NCBI GenBank assembly: GCA_963693085.1
Contig: OY856409.1
Coordinates: 1,620,667,211-1,620,731,210, forward strand
DNA: 64,000 nucleotides
Direction: 5' to 3'
Source of the DNA: Alisma plantago-aquatica
Taxonomy: Eukaryota > Streptophyta > Magnoliopsida > Alismatales > Alismataceae
Below are positions 24,585 to 35,474 of this stretch, in pieces; position 1 is the first letter of the stretch, and the number at the start of each line of letters is the position of its first letter. The translations under genes were made by a program, and so were the position numbers. The notes under the pieces are model-generated. The model was not told the origin of the DNA, ran no database searches, and saw only the letters and a program-made list of their open reading frames with translations.

Positions 24585-26075
24585 TTGTTGGTGCACAAGT
24601 ACTCAATTTCATTCTATTTTGACAAGAAAATGCCCCTAAATGGGTATATTGGGCATTTTTCCTTGGAGTCATGCAGCTGGAACTGAATATTGAAGAAACA
24701 ACATGACTTACAATGTGTAACACAGTTACACACGCCATAAGGCCTCATCAGATAAAACTCTCAAAGGCAGACACACGTCGTGTTTCTAAAAAACACAATG
24801 TATGACACTTTTGGAGGAATTTGGTCAGGTATGCAGACTTACGACGTGTCGCCAAATTACACGCCGTAACTTTTGGGTCTCTCGAGCGGTTGCTAAGATG
24901 CACTTATCCACATGACGTGTGGATCAATCCACACGCTGTAAGTGGACCAATTTTCTGTAGGAATTTGAATTTGAACATTTCATTGGGACAAATATGACTC
25001 TCCCTCCCTTGGGACTGTCATCACAGATCATTGGGAGCATTTTTGCACCAGAGAATAGAGAGGAGCTGAAGAGGGCAAATTTGGGGAAGAAGGCGGTTAT
25101 TCAAGAGAAGACCTCCTTTCCTCTCCGTTCTTCTTCATTGTTGTAGCTGGAGCTTCCCCGTTCGACTTCAACCTACTCGAGAGAAGGTTGCTGGAGAGGA
25201 TCTATTCAGAGACGAAACTCCATCTACTTGCTAGAGTTTCTCCTTGTTCCTTCTTTCATTTCAAATTCTCTAGCTGTACCTTAGTTTCTATCATGAAAAA
25301 CTACAGATTTCCATCTTCTTACTTGTGTTTCATAGCCATGAGTGAGTAGATCCGAATTCTTGGGCATGGGAGAGTAACTCCCATATCATGACATGTATGG
25401 AACATGATAGTTCATTCTAAATATTAAATGCTTGCCTTTCTACCTTTTGAGTATCGATTCTTACTTCTTGCATGTATGGCTGACCACTATGTATGCATGT
25501 TTTATGCTTTCTTGCTTAATCTGATAAGATAGGTAGGAGAGTAAGGAGTTACTCTCTTGGCAACTACTCCTTTACCACAAGAATGGTAATTATGGAGTTG
25601 AGGAGTATGTTTGTGATCCAAAATGAAATGCATTCACGAGAGTGATGTATTGAATTATGGTAATTGTATTTACACCGTGAGGTGAAGTATAACATATAGC
25701 TCTCCTTTACAAGTGTGTGGTATGTTTAAATTTGTGTTTCTAATTCGTGTTATGATGTGTTAGTGAAATCCTAAGTCCAAGATTGTTTTAAATCTAAAAT
25801 CAAACCCCTTCAAGTAATCTGTTTACTATTTTAGTTTAATTCTAAAATTTTAGTTTAATCAACCAAATCACTCTTTGAAAGAGGTCTAGATTGTTGGAAC
25901 TTAGCACTATTGTGTTTAATTATTTACTAAAGCTCCTTGTGTTTGATCTCGACTACAATTACTCCCGTATACTTGTGGGAATTAGCTGGTTGGGTAAAAG
26001 ATCATTTATATGATTGAAACTTGTTAGTATAACAACTAACATTCTCACTCATCTAATGTTGGATGTGCACATTCA
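24585..26075 (+). repeat. Plus-strand Ty3 LTR remnant (approximate ends)
   Basis: The sequence has the features of an Athila-type LTR in plus orientation: GTTGGTGCACAAGT near the left edge, CATTTTTGCACCAGAGAATAG and a GAGGAGCTGAAGAGG block at 25040-25080, a CATGAGTGAGTAGATCCGAA block at 25335, and the U5-like CTTGTGTTTGATCTCGACTAC at 25935. It contains ACACGCCGTAA and ACACGTCGTG repeats at 24720-24945. No PBS or coding sequence follows, so it looks like a solo or truncated LTR. I found no convincing TSD. Confidence 0.5.
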
Positions 26076-26751
26076 TATCATTGAGGTCATAGATGTGGTT
26101 GCCTTTTGCCAAATAAGCACGAGTGGTAGTGAAATCTTGGCGGGTTATTTTGAAACAACTAGTAGTTGATGACATCCTCCTTGGATATCTTGATGAATGT
26201 TGAAGACACCAAATACTTGATATCAATCAAGTAAGTTGGTTTCTGCATCATGTCCATGGTAGAGGGGAAGTGGATGTACACAAGGTAGGCAGAGATAATT
26301 GTGATGACACTGCCCTAACAAGAGTTCATAATTGGTGTTCCACTATTGCTAGACGTGATGAGCACTCCCCTAGTTGATTAGCTTGTTGTTTAACATGCAC
26401 TATAAGAAGAAAAGATCAAACGTGGTAATGACTCTTAGCATGTCAGTCCGTTACAAAATGGTGCAGGTGAGAATACGATGCAAATAGAGAACCATTGGGT
26501 TGTGAATGAACGATGCCTTTGCTCTAGGTTGGAAGTCAGGAGCTGGACGGTGATCACTTCTCAGAACTTGTCGACAATGTAATTCTTGTCGACAATGTAA
26601 TTCTTGTTGGTACAATTGTGATTCTCTTCATCACACTTGTTGAGACATTCCTTGTCAACATTTAGGGTGTGGGAAGTGAGGTCCGTGTCATCCAAGGAGT
26701 TCTCCTTACTGGACATGTGGAAGGAACAATTGTATAGGTTTCTAGTGGAGT

Positions 26752-27116
26752 TGTAACATCCTAGGATTTGAGGCCTCAGATAAAATGATCTTAAAAGGAA
26801 TGTTTGGACTACCCCTATCACCTAGGCGCACCTCATTTTTAGGGAGCCCCAACACTAAGAACTCCATAGTTAAACATGCTCAACTTGGAGTAGTACTAGG
26901 ATGGGTGACCAATCGGGAAGTTGATCTCGACTTGCGTGTGAGTGAGGACAAAGCGCATATTTTAGGCCATTGGTGGTCTGTGGGGCAAATCATCATTCTT
27001 GAAACTCTACCAGAGCCTTCAACAAAGTGCGCAGTTAAGGCCATTGGTGGTATGTGCAAACAACCGTCATTCCTGAAACTCTACTAGAGCCTTGGGTGGT
27101 TGGTCCGAGCGTTACA
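26752..27116 (+). repeat. Cassandra 5' LTR (with internal 74-bp duplication)
   Basis: 365 bp, from TGTAACATCC to GCGTTACA. It is 78 bp longer than the 3' LTR because a segment starting AGGCCATTGGTGG is present twice (about 26964 and 27038), each copy followed by a CATTCxTGAAACTCTAC block. The 3' LTR has only one such unit. Confidence 0.92.
26824..26936 (+). ncRNA. 5S rRNA-like segment in Cassandra 5' LTR
   Basis: The segment aligns with plant 5S rRNA from its middle to 3' part: AGAACTCCATAGTTAAACATGC covers the box A region, and AGTAGTACTAGGATGGGTGA preserves the intermediate element and box C core exactly. This is the RNA polymerase III internal promoter. It is part of the LTR, not a functional ribosomal gene, since the 5' third of 5S is poorly preserved. 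Confidence 0.88.
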
Positions 27117-27118
27117 AA

Positions 27119-27131
27119 TGGTATCACAGTC
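27119..27131 (+). other. Cassandra primer-binding site
   Basis: TGGTATCACAGTC lies two bases after the 5' LTR, close to the initiator-Met tRNA complement TGGTATCAGAGCC. Confidence 0.85.
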
Positions 27132-27366
27132 ATAAACCCTCTAGTGGGTGGGGCCCACATGGGCATGTGGTGTGCCAATCTTTATTTGTGAGGTCCATGC
27201 ATGTTGGGAGGGACTATTCATGGTGATTTAGCCACCCCCACACATGTATCCATGATTTGGAGCTGGGTGTTAATGGGATATTATGGGTCTGCACTGAAAT
27301 GGGAAATATTATAAGGCCATATAGTTGAGCCTTGACATGGACACCAAGAGTCTAAGTGGGGGAGAT
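27132..27366 (+). other. Cassandra internal domain and PPT
   Basis: 235 bp without coding capacity, as in all Cassandra elements. It ends in AAGTGGGGGAGAT (27354-27366), the polypurine tract, directly before the 3' LTR. Confidence 0.8.
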
Positions 27367-27653
27367 TGTAACGTCCCATGATTTGAGGCCTCAAATAAAA
27401 TGATCTTAAATGGAATGATTGAACTACCCATATCACCAAGGTGCGCCTCCTTTTCAGGGAGCCCATCAGTAAGAACTCTATAGTTAAGCAAGCTCAACTT
27501 GGAGTAGTGCTAGGATGGGTGACCACTCAGGAAGTTGATCTTGGCTTGCGGTGTGAGGATAAAGCACGCAATTAAGGCTAGTGGTGGCCTATGGGGCCAT
27601 TCATCATTCCTGAATATCTACTAGAGCCTTAGGTGGTGGGCCCAAGCGTTACA
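27367..27653 (+). repeat. Cassandra 3' LTR
   Basis: 287 bp, TGTAACGTCC to GCGTTACA, followed by the GGAGT duplication. The 5S-like region (about 27440-27552) contains CTCTATAGTTAAGCAAGCTC and AGTGCTAGGATGGGTGACC; one base in the intermediate element differs from the 5' LTR (AGTAGTGC against AGTAGTAC). Confidence 0.92.
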
Positions 27654-28050
27654 GGAGTAGTGCTTGTTGAAGGTGGCAAAGAACTCACAAGTGAGCTCCT
27701 TTTAGATTGAACGCAGTCAGAAGGGGAAGAGAGGGATGAGGGTGTGGAAAATAAGGAACTCTAATGCCTCATAAATTCTAAGAGCCTTGAGCATGCCTCA
27801 TCACACCCACCAAAGAAGCTACATTCTGAGAGCTTCCATGGTTTTGTACCTCTTGTTATGGTTGGATGGGACTAAAGTGTTGTCTTTTTAGTAGAGGGGT
27901 AAAATAGATGGGGAAGGTTGTTGGATAGGACTGGGGGGTGTCATCTTTTAGGCGATGATTGTTAAAGTAGAGAAGAAGAAGAATAAGTAGTGGCATGGAC
28001 CGTGACGACCCCTCTTTGGCATCGACTTCGTTAACGAGCTACTCAACATT

Positions 28051-29700
28051 AGATTTTTGCTGCCTCCTCAATATAGGTGTTGTCATCCTCCATCATGTTT
28101 GGCACATGAAGTCATCTTTAACATGTCTCTCCCAAATATGAACGGTGCCTATGTGATTGGGACGGGTTGATTATGAGCGTGAGAGGGATGGAGATGCTTG
28201 AGTTTCCTTGCTCTTAACCTTCTTGGAGTTGAATGGGTTCAACTTCTGTAGAAGTCCACATAAGAAACCACTCAACAGTTGATCTGATTGACTTCTTCTA
28301 GCATGTGACATCATGGGAAGATGATGGGATTGTAGTAGACCGATCGAGAAAGTGCTTTAGATGATTGGAATTGGAGATTTGTGTCCGATGTTCTCGATTC
28401 AGTCAACTTGTTATTTGAGTCAGGATATTGGAATGCAAGGTTATGCTTTCTCAGAGTTTCTAGTTGGGTGATCAACATGAGTGGTATCAACAGACTAGAT
28501 GTGGATGCATAGTTGTGGTGTCATGACGTATCAACCAATTCACTAGATGTGAGTCGGTCGGTTGGCAAAGAAGAAATCCTCTCAATGAGGATGCAAATAA
28601 GCAAGGAAAGTGGGGAGAATGACTCTGCTACTTTTTTCACGAAATTGGGAGATCGTGTGTTGGTTGACTGGGGAGAAAAATGCTCCTCACGGATAAGGCA
28701 AATTAGGTAGCAAGGTGATGGGGAGGCACTAGTTGACCAATTGGAGCAGCGTGAGTCGGTTGACACTTGAGGGAGAAGAAGGTTTGCCTCTCAGTGAGAA
28801 GCTAGTTTAGTGTCATCTAAATGATGTCAATGTCCTTAGTTGTCTAGACGAAGCAGCATGATCAATAGGAGGTCACTTCAATGGATATGGAGTGGTCTTG
28901 GCTACTCTATCAAAGGACACTCATCAGATGATTGGATGTGATGGTGTTTCCTGAATAGAGTCATGACAACATAGTAGAAGGGGAGAAAGAAGGCTCAGTG
29001 TTAGAGCAAGGGAGGATTAGATTATGGTGTCGAATCCCTTGCCCCAAGGGTCACTTATAAAGAATTAGATGACCAATGAACCGATTGAGATCTGACGAGT
29101 CACCTAACTAGGATCGAGAGTTTGTGCTAAAGAGAAAATGTCTTTCGACCGATTGGAGTGTCTGGAGTCATCTAGTTGGGCAGATGAATCCGTAAGAGAT
29201 GTCTCTGGCCAATTACCTCACTCATTTTATGAATTAGGTGGTTGAGAGTGAATTGTGAGGATTCAATATCTACTCTAAGTTTGAGTGCCCATTGTAGTCA
29301 TTCGACTAAAGAGACCAGTCAGTCGATTGGAAATGCAATTTCTAACATAGTGAGTCCTAGACATTAAGCACCCATTATAGTAGGTGGTTGGATTTGGGTT
29401 CAAACAGACTAGAAATGGGGAAAGTCCCTGCCACAAGTGGGTTAGATGACTGGGTTTTCCAATCAGCCAACTTTCCTACAACCACTCTTAGGAAAAGAAG
29501 GTGACCCTTCCAGTCGACCGACTGGCCAATTAGGTGGTTGGCAAAGTTTTAATAAGTTGGACTTCAACCTACATGCAATTACAAACAAATATTTGGAACA
29601 AATAAGTGCTTAACTATAAAATGCAATTAACAAGATGAAGTATCAGAATTGAAATGAAATATAATTAGCCCTAAAGAAAAAAATTAAATATAACTAGATA
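28051..29700 (-). other. Non-coding region downstream of integrase in the Athila-like element
   Basis: No domain is readable. The stretch 28290-29540 is rich in short motifs of the GACCGATTGG or CAGTCGATTGG type, including CAGTCGACCGACTGG at 29504. The frame at 28513-28766 on either strand is not convincing. Near 29700 a minus-strand G-G-A-A-G-C-A-A-C-T-T word resembles the GGAGGCAACCC that follows integrase in the nested Ty3 element (38349). Confidence 0.4.
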
Positions 29701-29704
29701 ACCT

Positions 29705-30880
29705 TCAAGTTGCTTCCCAACAAGAGCCTTGTTTAAAGTTGTTGGCTTGATGTCTGAGTTCTAAAATGGTGACTGGAATGGAAAGGGGAAGCATCCTTGA
29801 TTCCATTGCATTGAAATCTTCAGATGTAAGGTATCTCTTCAGTATGTGGCCATTTTCTACAAATTTGACTTTATCTTTGTCCCACAATACAAAAGATCCA
29901 TGCATGTAAATCTTTTTTACTAGATACGGCCCGTGCCATTGAGATCTCAGCTTCATAGGAAACAACCTCAATTGAGATTCATAAAGCAAGACTTGATCTA
30001 CCACTTGTATGTATTTCCTCTTCAAGTGGCAATTGTGCCACATTATAGCCTACTCCATAAATATGTGTGCATTCTAATAAGCAGACATATGCAGTTCTTC
30101 CAACTCTCCAACACGAGATACATCAAGATTTAGAAAGCTTGTTTCCCATCTAGCTTTATGTTCCATATCAACAGGGAGATGGCATGATTTTTCGTATATT
30201 AGCTAGATGAAGTAGTACCCAATGGTGTTTTAAATGCTATCCAATATGCCCAAAGAGCATCGTTAATCTTTAGTGCACAATCCTTCCTTGTGCATCCCAA
30301 AATCTTTTCAAGAATGGCCTTGATTTTTATATTTGAAACTTGTACTTGGACATTTGTTTTGAGGATGAAATGAAGAGGCTACTCAATGTTGAATGACATA
30401 TTTCTATATCAAATGCTCAAATTTCTTATGCATAAAATGATATCTACTCTCTGGGATAACTGTGAGTGGTACCCATAGGGAAGATGATATCCTTGAAGAG
30501 CTTCATGATGGGTTTGGAATCACTGGAGACAATGGGAGTTGCCTTTACCCACTTCAAAACATAATCTAATCCAACTAGAATGAAGAGTAGACACAAGATC
30601 AGGGAAATGGACCTATTTAGTTCACCCTACACGTAAAAATATCAACCTCCTTCCTAGCTATTGAGGGAATTTCATCCACGTTTGATATGTTTCCAGATAT
30701 TTGGAATTGGTCACAAGAGAGAATGTATTCATATACATTCTTGAATACTATAGACCAGTAGAGTCCATACTGGAGGACCTTGAATGTGGTTTTCTTTACA
30801 CTCATGTGTCCACTCGTTGGGACCGAGCGACATTGCTCTATCTAGAGTGCCCTTATTCCTATGTGAAGCACCTTTGGTAC
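29705..30880 (-). pseudogene. Ty3 integrase of the Athila-like element
   Basis: Reading leftward on the minus strand: a zinc-binding segment (TTFKVLQYGLYWSIVFKN, then CDQFQISGNIS) at 30617-30805, a decayed core (LDYVLKWVKATPI, IMKLFKDIIFP) at about 30270-30580, and a well preserved C-terminal domain (HLKRKYIQVVDQVLLY, RLFPMKLRSQWHGPYLVKK, then ENGHILKRY) at 29705-30043. The core has stops and the catalytic residues cannot be confirmed. It is a close relative in family, not a copy, of the nested element's integrase at 37026-38237. Confidence 0.82.
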
Positions 30881-30949
30881 AAACTATCAACCCCAAGTTG
30901 AAAGAGATATGGTTCATCCCAATAATAGTTCTTGACATCATGTAGGAAC

Positions 30950-31962
30950 TTCTTCTTGGAATGACCTATGTACTCTGGGTGTAGTATAGTAGTAGCTGGA
31001 TAGTTCAAAAAATCTACAAAACAAGGATGATATCTTCATCAGATGGTTTTTGAAAGGTAATGATCAATAAACTTTATATCACTGTCAGGAAAATGGATGC
31101 GAATGAGGTGACCATCCATCACATTCTCACTCCCTTTCTTATCATGAGTTTCCATATAGAACTCTTGCAGCGACAAGACCCACTAGATCAATCTAGGTTT
31201 GGCATCCTTCTTTTCATCAAATAGAAAATGGTAGCATGGCCAGTGTTGATAACCACCTTTAAACCAACAAGATATGATATGAATTTATCAAAGGCATACA
31301 CAATAGCAAGCAAATCCTTCTCAATTGTGTCATAGTTTCACAGTTCTTCATATAATGTATTCGAGGTATAATATATGATATAATGCCTCTTATCAATCAA
31401 CTACCCCAAGAGTACTGCTGCAGCATAATCACTAGCATCACACATGATCTCAAAAGGTTGAGAGTAATCCAATGATCGAATGATGGGTGTGGTAACAAGA
31501 GCAGCCTTCAAAATTTATGGAACTTTCCATGCACACAATGTCTAAATAGAAGGAACATCATTCAAAATAAGGATTGTCATCAACTTTGCAATCTTCAGGT
31601 AATCTTTGATAGACTTGCAATTAAAACTTTCATGACCCAAGAATGCCCGACCTTCTTTAATTGTAGATGGCAGTGCAAGCTTGGCAAAACTTCAATCTTC
31701 ACCTTGTCTACCTCTATCCTCCCGTTGCTCACTCTGTAACAAAGAACAATGTCCTCCTATACCATGAAGCAACACTTCTCCCAATTCAACACTAGACGTT
31801 CTTCTTCACACTTTTCAAACACAAGAGAGAGGTGGTGCAAACAAGAGTTCAAGGAGTCATCATATAGAAAAAGTCACCCATAATCACCCCATTATAGTTT
31901 TCATCAATCCTGGATGCCCTACAGTGCTAAAAAGTAGTGGGTGCATTGCACAATTCAAAAGA
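30950..31962 (-). pseudogene. Ty3 RT C-terminal part and RNase H of the Athila-like element
   Basis: Minus-strand text includes the CNAPTTF block right at the insertion point (31930-31962), then RT thumb sequence, and the RNase H stretch YDTIEKDLLAIVYAFDKF with SYLVG following at about 31230-31340. Stops are frequent. The first half of this RT is found 10.6 kb to the right, at 42611-42860; the nested element entered between the Y-x-F-x-x-M block and the F-x-L-C-N-A-P block. Confidence 0.82.
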
Positions 31963-31967
31963 CATCC

Positions 31968-33759
31968 TGATAACACCAAATTTTGTGATATTTTAGACTA
32001 TTTTTCTGTTATCAAAACTGCCATTTTTAGCTATTTTCCTCTCTTTTGTATGCACTTTTGCAATAATTGGCCAAGCAATGCTCTTAATCCAATTTTCCTA
32101 TCTTTTGCAGAGTTTTCCTCATTTTTGGGCGATAAGGCCGCTCCGGCCCATGAATAAGTCCAAGCCTGTCTCGGCCTCCCTGACGCCCGATACAACCCCT
32201 GCCCGACAGGGGTTGGGTGACACAAAGACGCTCGATAAAGAGGTGCCGTGTGAGAAGAAGCTGACGGACGACATGCCTTCTACCCGACAGGGAGCCCGGC
32301 TCACCCCAAAAACCCAGCTTGTCGGGTGACACAGTCACCCACCGGCAGGCGCGCCGCTCATCACGTGACCAATAACAGACACCTCCACGCCGAGCTATAC
32401 CTGTATCGGCCGTCCATCGACCGACGCTTAAGGGGGCCACGTGGCGCTTGGAGCACCATGACTCCTCCAGGCCAGCTGACTATAAATAGCAGCTACAGGG
32501 AGCCGAAAAGACAGTTCAAAGTTTTAGAATTCAGACAGTTGGGAGTTGAGCTATCTTCCGAGGAGACTGCAAGAGCATACATGTCGTGCCCCAGTGCTTG
32601 TCTCGGGCGACACTAGGTGAGCTTCTCCTCATCCCGAGAGGGAGGGGACAGTTCACTTAGGACCATCCCGGGCGACACTGCGGGCCGATATCGGCCGACA
32701 TAGATGAGCGACACAAGTGCCCGACAACAACAATGCGTAGCTCTTAGCCCGACACGATATCAAACCGATACACTTAGCTTGTCGAGCATGCCGCCCGAGA
32801 GGGTGTGCGGCCCGACATGAGCGTATCGGCCAGGGTCCTTGAGCGATACGGTCGACAGTCGGTGCGTGCCGCCCGAGAGGGCGTGCCACCTGACACCTCT
32901 TTATCGGGCTAGGCCTCTGACTGATATCGGACAGGAGAGCTACAACACCCTATCGTCCTTCTACATCAAGGAGGCGACACCTATCTTTACTTTCTGTCAT
33001 TTAATTCCTTACTTATGCATTGTAACTAAGACCCTTTATTTGGCTATGGAAATAGAAGATGCTTAATTACTTGCTGCTCTGTGCTTGGTACAATCTGTTG
33101 GATGATTGCTATGTTGGATATCCGAACTCTAGCTTGCATGTTTGGATCGTGTTTCGCTTAGCTAACGAATCGTGTTTTCCCGTCGCAACAGCTTCAAGAG
33201 TTGTGTTGTGGCTCTAGTGTTTGGTCCAATTCTGGAGTACGAGAGTGCCTGGAATGGAGTTTCCTTAGTGACCTTTCCAACTCTAATTTTAGTTCGGTGA
33301 CCTCGAGAGGGGCGCTGATGCCTTGTTAGAGGTACCCGCTTTGAGAGGAGGGGTACATGACCGGTTCTATCGCCGCTTGTTTTACTGGAGTTTTATCCTT
33401 CATACCTCACTTTAGCTCGAGCAATATCTTTCTATTTTTGTTGCATGAAAACCCCTAAAAACTTCTAAATGACTAAAATCTTATATCTCTCTCATAGCTC
33501 CACTTGGAGATAGTTTTCTTTGTGACATCTTACTGCTTCCCTTTTTGGGAATTTATCTCTCTTTATACCTACCGGAGTGTAGCGTGTCGATTCCGTTTTC
33601 TCAACACTACCCCCCTTGTCCCTGTGTTCGACCCCGTATATCTGCTTCGACCCCGTAAACAAAGTTACGGGGGCCTAGAAGGATTCGGGTTTATAAATGT
33701 AAAAGCTCGACTACCTCAAATCCGCCTCCAATTTTAGGACGCGCGATTTAGGCCGGTCA
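31968..33759 (+). repeat. 5' LTR of nested Ty3 element
   Basis: Begins TGATAACACC, ends GGCCGGTCA. It contains many CCCGACA and GTCGGGCGACAC words, a TATA box at 32481, and the typical U5 text CCCTGTGTTCGACCCCGTA at about 33619. Differences from the 3' LTR are mainly C-to-T or G-to-A changes plus small indels near 32200-32325. Confidence 0.93.
32481..32488 (+). promoter_or_regulatory. TATA box in 5' LTR
   Basis: TATAAATA preceded by GGCCAGCTGAC and a GC-rich upstream region. The same site is at 41318-41325 in the 3' LTR. Transcription would start about 30 bp downstream, near 32515. Confidence 0.75.
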
Positions 33760-33765
33760 ACTTTT

Positions 33766-33782
33766 TGGCGCCGTTGCCGGGG
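33766..33782 (+). other. Primer-binding site of nested Ty3 element
   Basis: TGGCGCCGTTGCCGGGG lies six bases after the LTR end. This is the standard PBS of Athila and related plant Ty3 elements, complementary to a tRNA 3' end (tRNA-Asp is usually cited). Confidence 0.92.
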
Positions 33783-33986
33783 ATAAGGCAAAAACAGTAC
33801 TGTTGACGAATCCAAATCCACTAACTACACTCCTGTGCCTCAAGCTTAGCAATGAGTTTGACAACACTCTTTTTCTTTTCCTTCTTTTTCTTTACTATTA
33901 TTCTCTGCTTGAAATTAATAAATCTATCTTCTAACCTTGATTTCTCGTGCCATCTCAGGAACCCTAAAGAACAGTGACCTATTCCT

Positions 33987-35474
33987 TTGAGATCTGACGC
34001 CATGCCTTATTGTGAGAAATCCCCGTTCGAAGGTGAATGTCAAGGCCGAGATGAGATACCACACCAGCCCAGCCTGGTTGGCCAGTTGCATGCTTTCATA
34101 AAAAGACAAGACTCTATCATCAACCGGCTGGTGCAGGGTGCACTTCCCAGCCCTGGAGCTCAGAATTCCATGCAACACCAGATGGCAAGTCTGCGGATGC
34201 GCCAATGGGAGGTCGATCAACGACTGGCCCAGATGGCGGCTCTGATAAAGAACCCTGCGGGAAGGACACTCTCATATCCAAAAACCGCCAGAATGGCGAT
34301 ACTAAGGTCTGGAAAGATGGTGGAGCGCACAGCTGATGCCGAACCAGAACCTGAACCGAGGTCAGAGAGTATCATTCCAGCAGAGGGCGAAGGTGGACAA
34401 GCAGAAGCTCAAGATCCTGCACAGAAGCCTTCCGATGAGCTACCCAGTGGGAGGTTTTCTTATGCTCCAAGGCTGCCGTTCCCGCATAAGCTGATCAAGG
34501 CAAATCTGAAAAGGCGTCACGAAAAGTTCATGGACTCAATCAGGAAACTGCATCTTGAAGTCCCCTTCCTTGACGCATTGGAAGAGATGCCTATGTATGC
34601 CAAGTTCCTCAAGGACCTTATCACAAAGAAGAGAAGGGGAGGAAGGACAGAGATAGTGTACCTAGCTTCCGCCTCCTCCGCCTTCTTGAAGCCCGACACG
34701 CCAAATAAGAGAAGGGATCCCGGAGCTTTCACGATCCCGTTCGCCATCGGAGACAATGTCGAGCACAAGGGTCTAGCAGACTTGGGGGCTAGCATCATCC
34801 TCATGCCCCTAAGTTTCACACAATGGGTGGGTTTGACCGACATGGTTCGAACCAACATGCGGATTGAACTGGCAGATCACATCTTTAAGAGACCCGTTGG
34901 CATTGTCGAAGATGTGCCGATCAGGGTTGGTGACTTCTTCATCCCTTGCGATATAGTCGTCATCGACACAGCTGAAGACCCCCGTTGCCCGCTCATCTTT
35001 GGTCGCCCCTTCTTGGCGACAGGGAAAGCGCTGATTGATGTTTCTGAGGGGATGATCACCTTAAGGGTCAGAAATGACCATATCGACTTCAAGCTGAAAG
35101 AGATCATGAAGAGCCCGTCCGTATCTGAATCAGCATGTTTCGCAGATAGCTACAATAAATTCTGCGAGGAAGTAGAGGAAGATATCCGAACAGTAGACCC
35201 CCTCTTGAGGGCTATAAACTGTCAAGATCCTGACCTCGAAGATCCTGAGGTCACGATGCACCTCAACCTTTTCAACCCTTCTGACGAAAATTTGCAAGAA
35301 GAGGATACAATGGTGGAGTCTGCGAAGTATGCCTCTCTCGATGAGGGGCCTCGGGAGAAGGCACCCAGATCAAAGCCAGAATTAAAAGCATTGCCCGAAG
35401 GCATGAAGTACAAGTTCTTAGATGAAGAGCAAATAAACCCCGTCATCATAAACGCCGATCTTTCAAGCAACTAG
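33987..35474 (+). CDS. Gag remnant plus aspartic protease of nested Ty3 element
   Basis: 495 codons starting at ATG 33987, 228 bp after the LTR. Residues 1-130 are low-similarity Gag tail; the Retrotrans_gag core and CCHC knuckle expected of this lineage are absent. Residues about 160-210 (APRLPFPHKLIKANLKRRHE, then FLDALEEMPMYAKFLKDL) are the conserved segment before protease. The protease active site is D-L-G-A-S at about residue 267, as usual in plant Athila-type proteases, with the I-F-G-R-P-F-L-A-T-G block near residue 340. It ends in LKALPEGMKYKFLDEEQ, the link to RT, then a TAG at 35472. It would mature Gag-Pol. Confidence 0.85.
   Translation: MRSDAMPYCEKSPFEGECQGRDEIPHQPSLVGQLHAFIKRQDSIINRLVQGALPSPGAQNSMQHQMASLRMRQWEVDQRLAQMAALIKNPAGRTLSYPKTARMAILRSGKMVERTADAEPEPEPRSESIIPAEGEGGQAEAQDPAQKPSDELPSGRFSYAPRLPFPHKLIKANLKRRHEKFMDSIRKLHLEVPFLDALEEMPMYAKFLKDLITKKRRGGRTEIVYLASASSAFLKPDTPNKRRDPGAFTIPFAIGDNVEHKGLADLGASIILMPLSFTQWVGLTDMVRTNMRIELADHIFKRPVGIVEDVPIRVGDFFIPCDIVVIDTAEDPRCPLIFGRPFLATGKALIDVSEGMITLRVRNDHIDFKLKEIMKSPSVSESACFADSYNKFCEEVEEDIRTVDPLLRAINCQDPDLEDPEVTMHLNLFNPSDENLQEEDTMVESAKYASLDEGPREKAPRSKPELKALPEGMKYKFLDEEQINPVIINADLSSN

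Larger units (their letters stand above)
26752..27653 (+). mobile_element. Cassandra TRIM retrotransposon, complete
   Basis: A 902 bp element with TGTAAC...GTTACA LTRs (26752-27116 and 27367-27653), a Met-tRNA PBS, a short non-coding interior and a PPT. It is flanked by perfect GGAGT duplications (26747-26751, 27654-27658). Each LTR carries a plant 5S rRNA-like segment, the hallmark of Cassandra. Cassandra encodes no protein and uses enzymes of other elements for movement. Confidence 0.95.
26085..28050 (-). pseudogene. Athila-type downstream ORF remnant, middle part (split by Cassandra)
   Basis: Minus-strand reading at about 26100-26330 gives MDMMQKPTYLIDIKYL and then SKEDVINY, resembling the conserved methionine-, tyrosine- and leucine-rich block of the Athila downstream ORF. 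Upstream, at 27654-27760, KGAHL and VLCHLQQAL resemble its L-T-C-E-F-L-A-T-F segment. The Cassandra element sits between the two parts. Stops are frequent. No enzymatic activity is known for this ORF family. Confidence 0.4.

Noticed and set aside
26824..26936. Genuine 5S rRNA gene
   Set aside because: Only the promoter half of 5S is well preserved. It occurs twice inside short direct repeats with PBS, PPT and TSD, which is the structure of Cassandra.
32084..32440. Minus-strand 118-codon frame, repeated at 40969-41277
   Set aside because: It lies in both LTR copies and reflects the GC-rich CCCGAC/GTCGGG vocabulary; it overlaps the LTR promoter.
33987..35474. 495-codon frame as a host gene
   Set aside because: It contains a retroelement protease (D-L-G-A-S, G-R-P-F-L-A-T-G), lies between PBS and RT, and shares segments with the Athila-like element.
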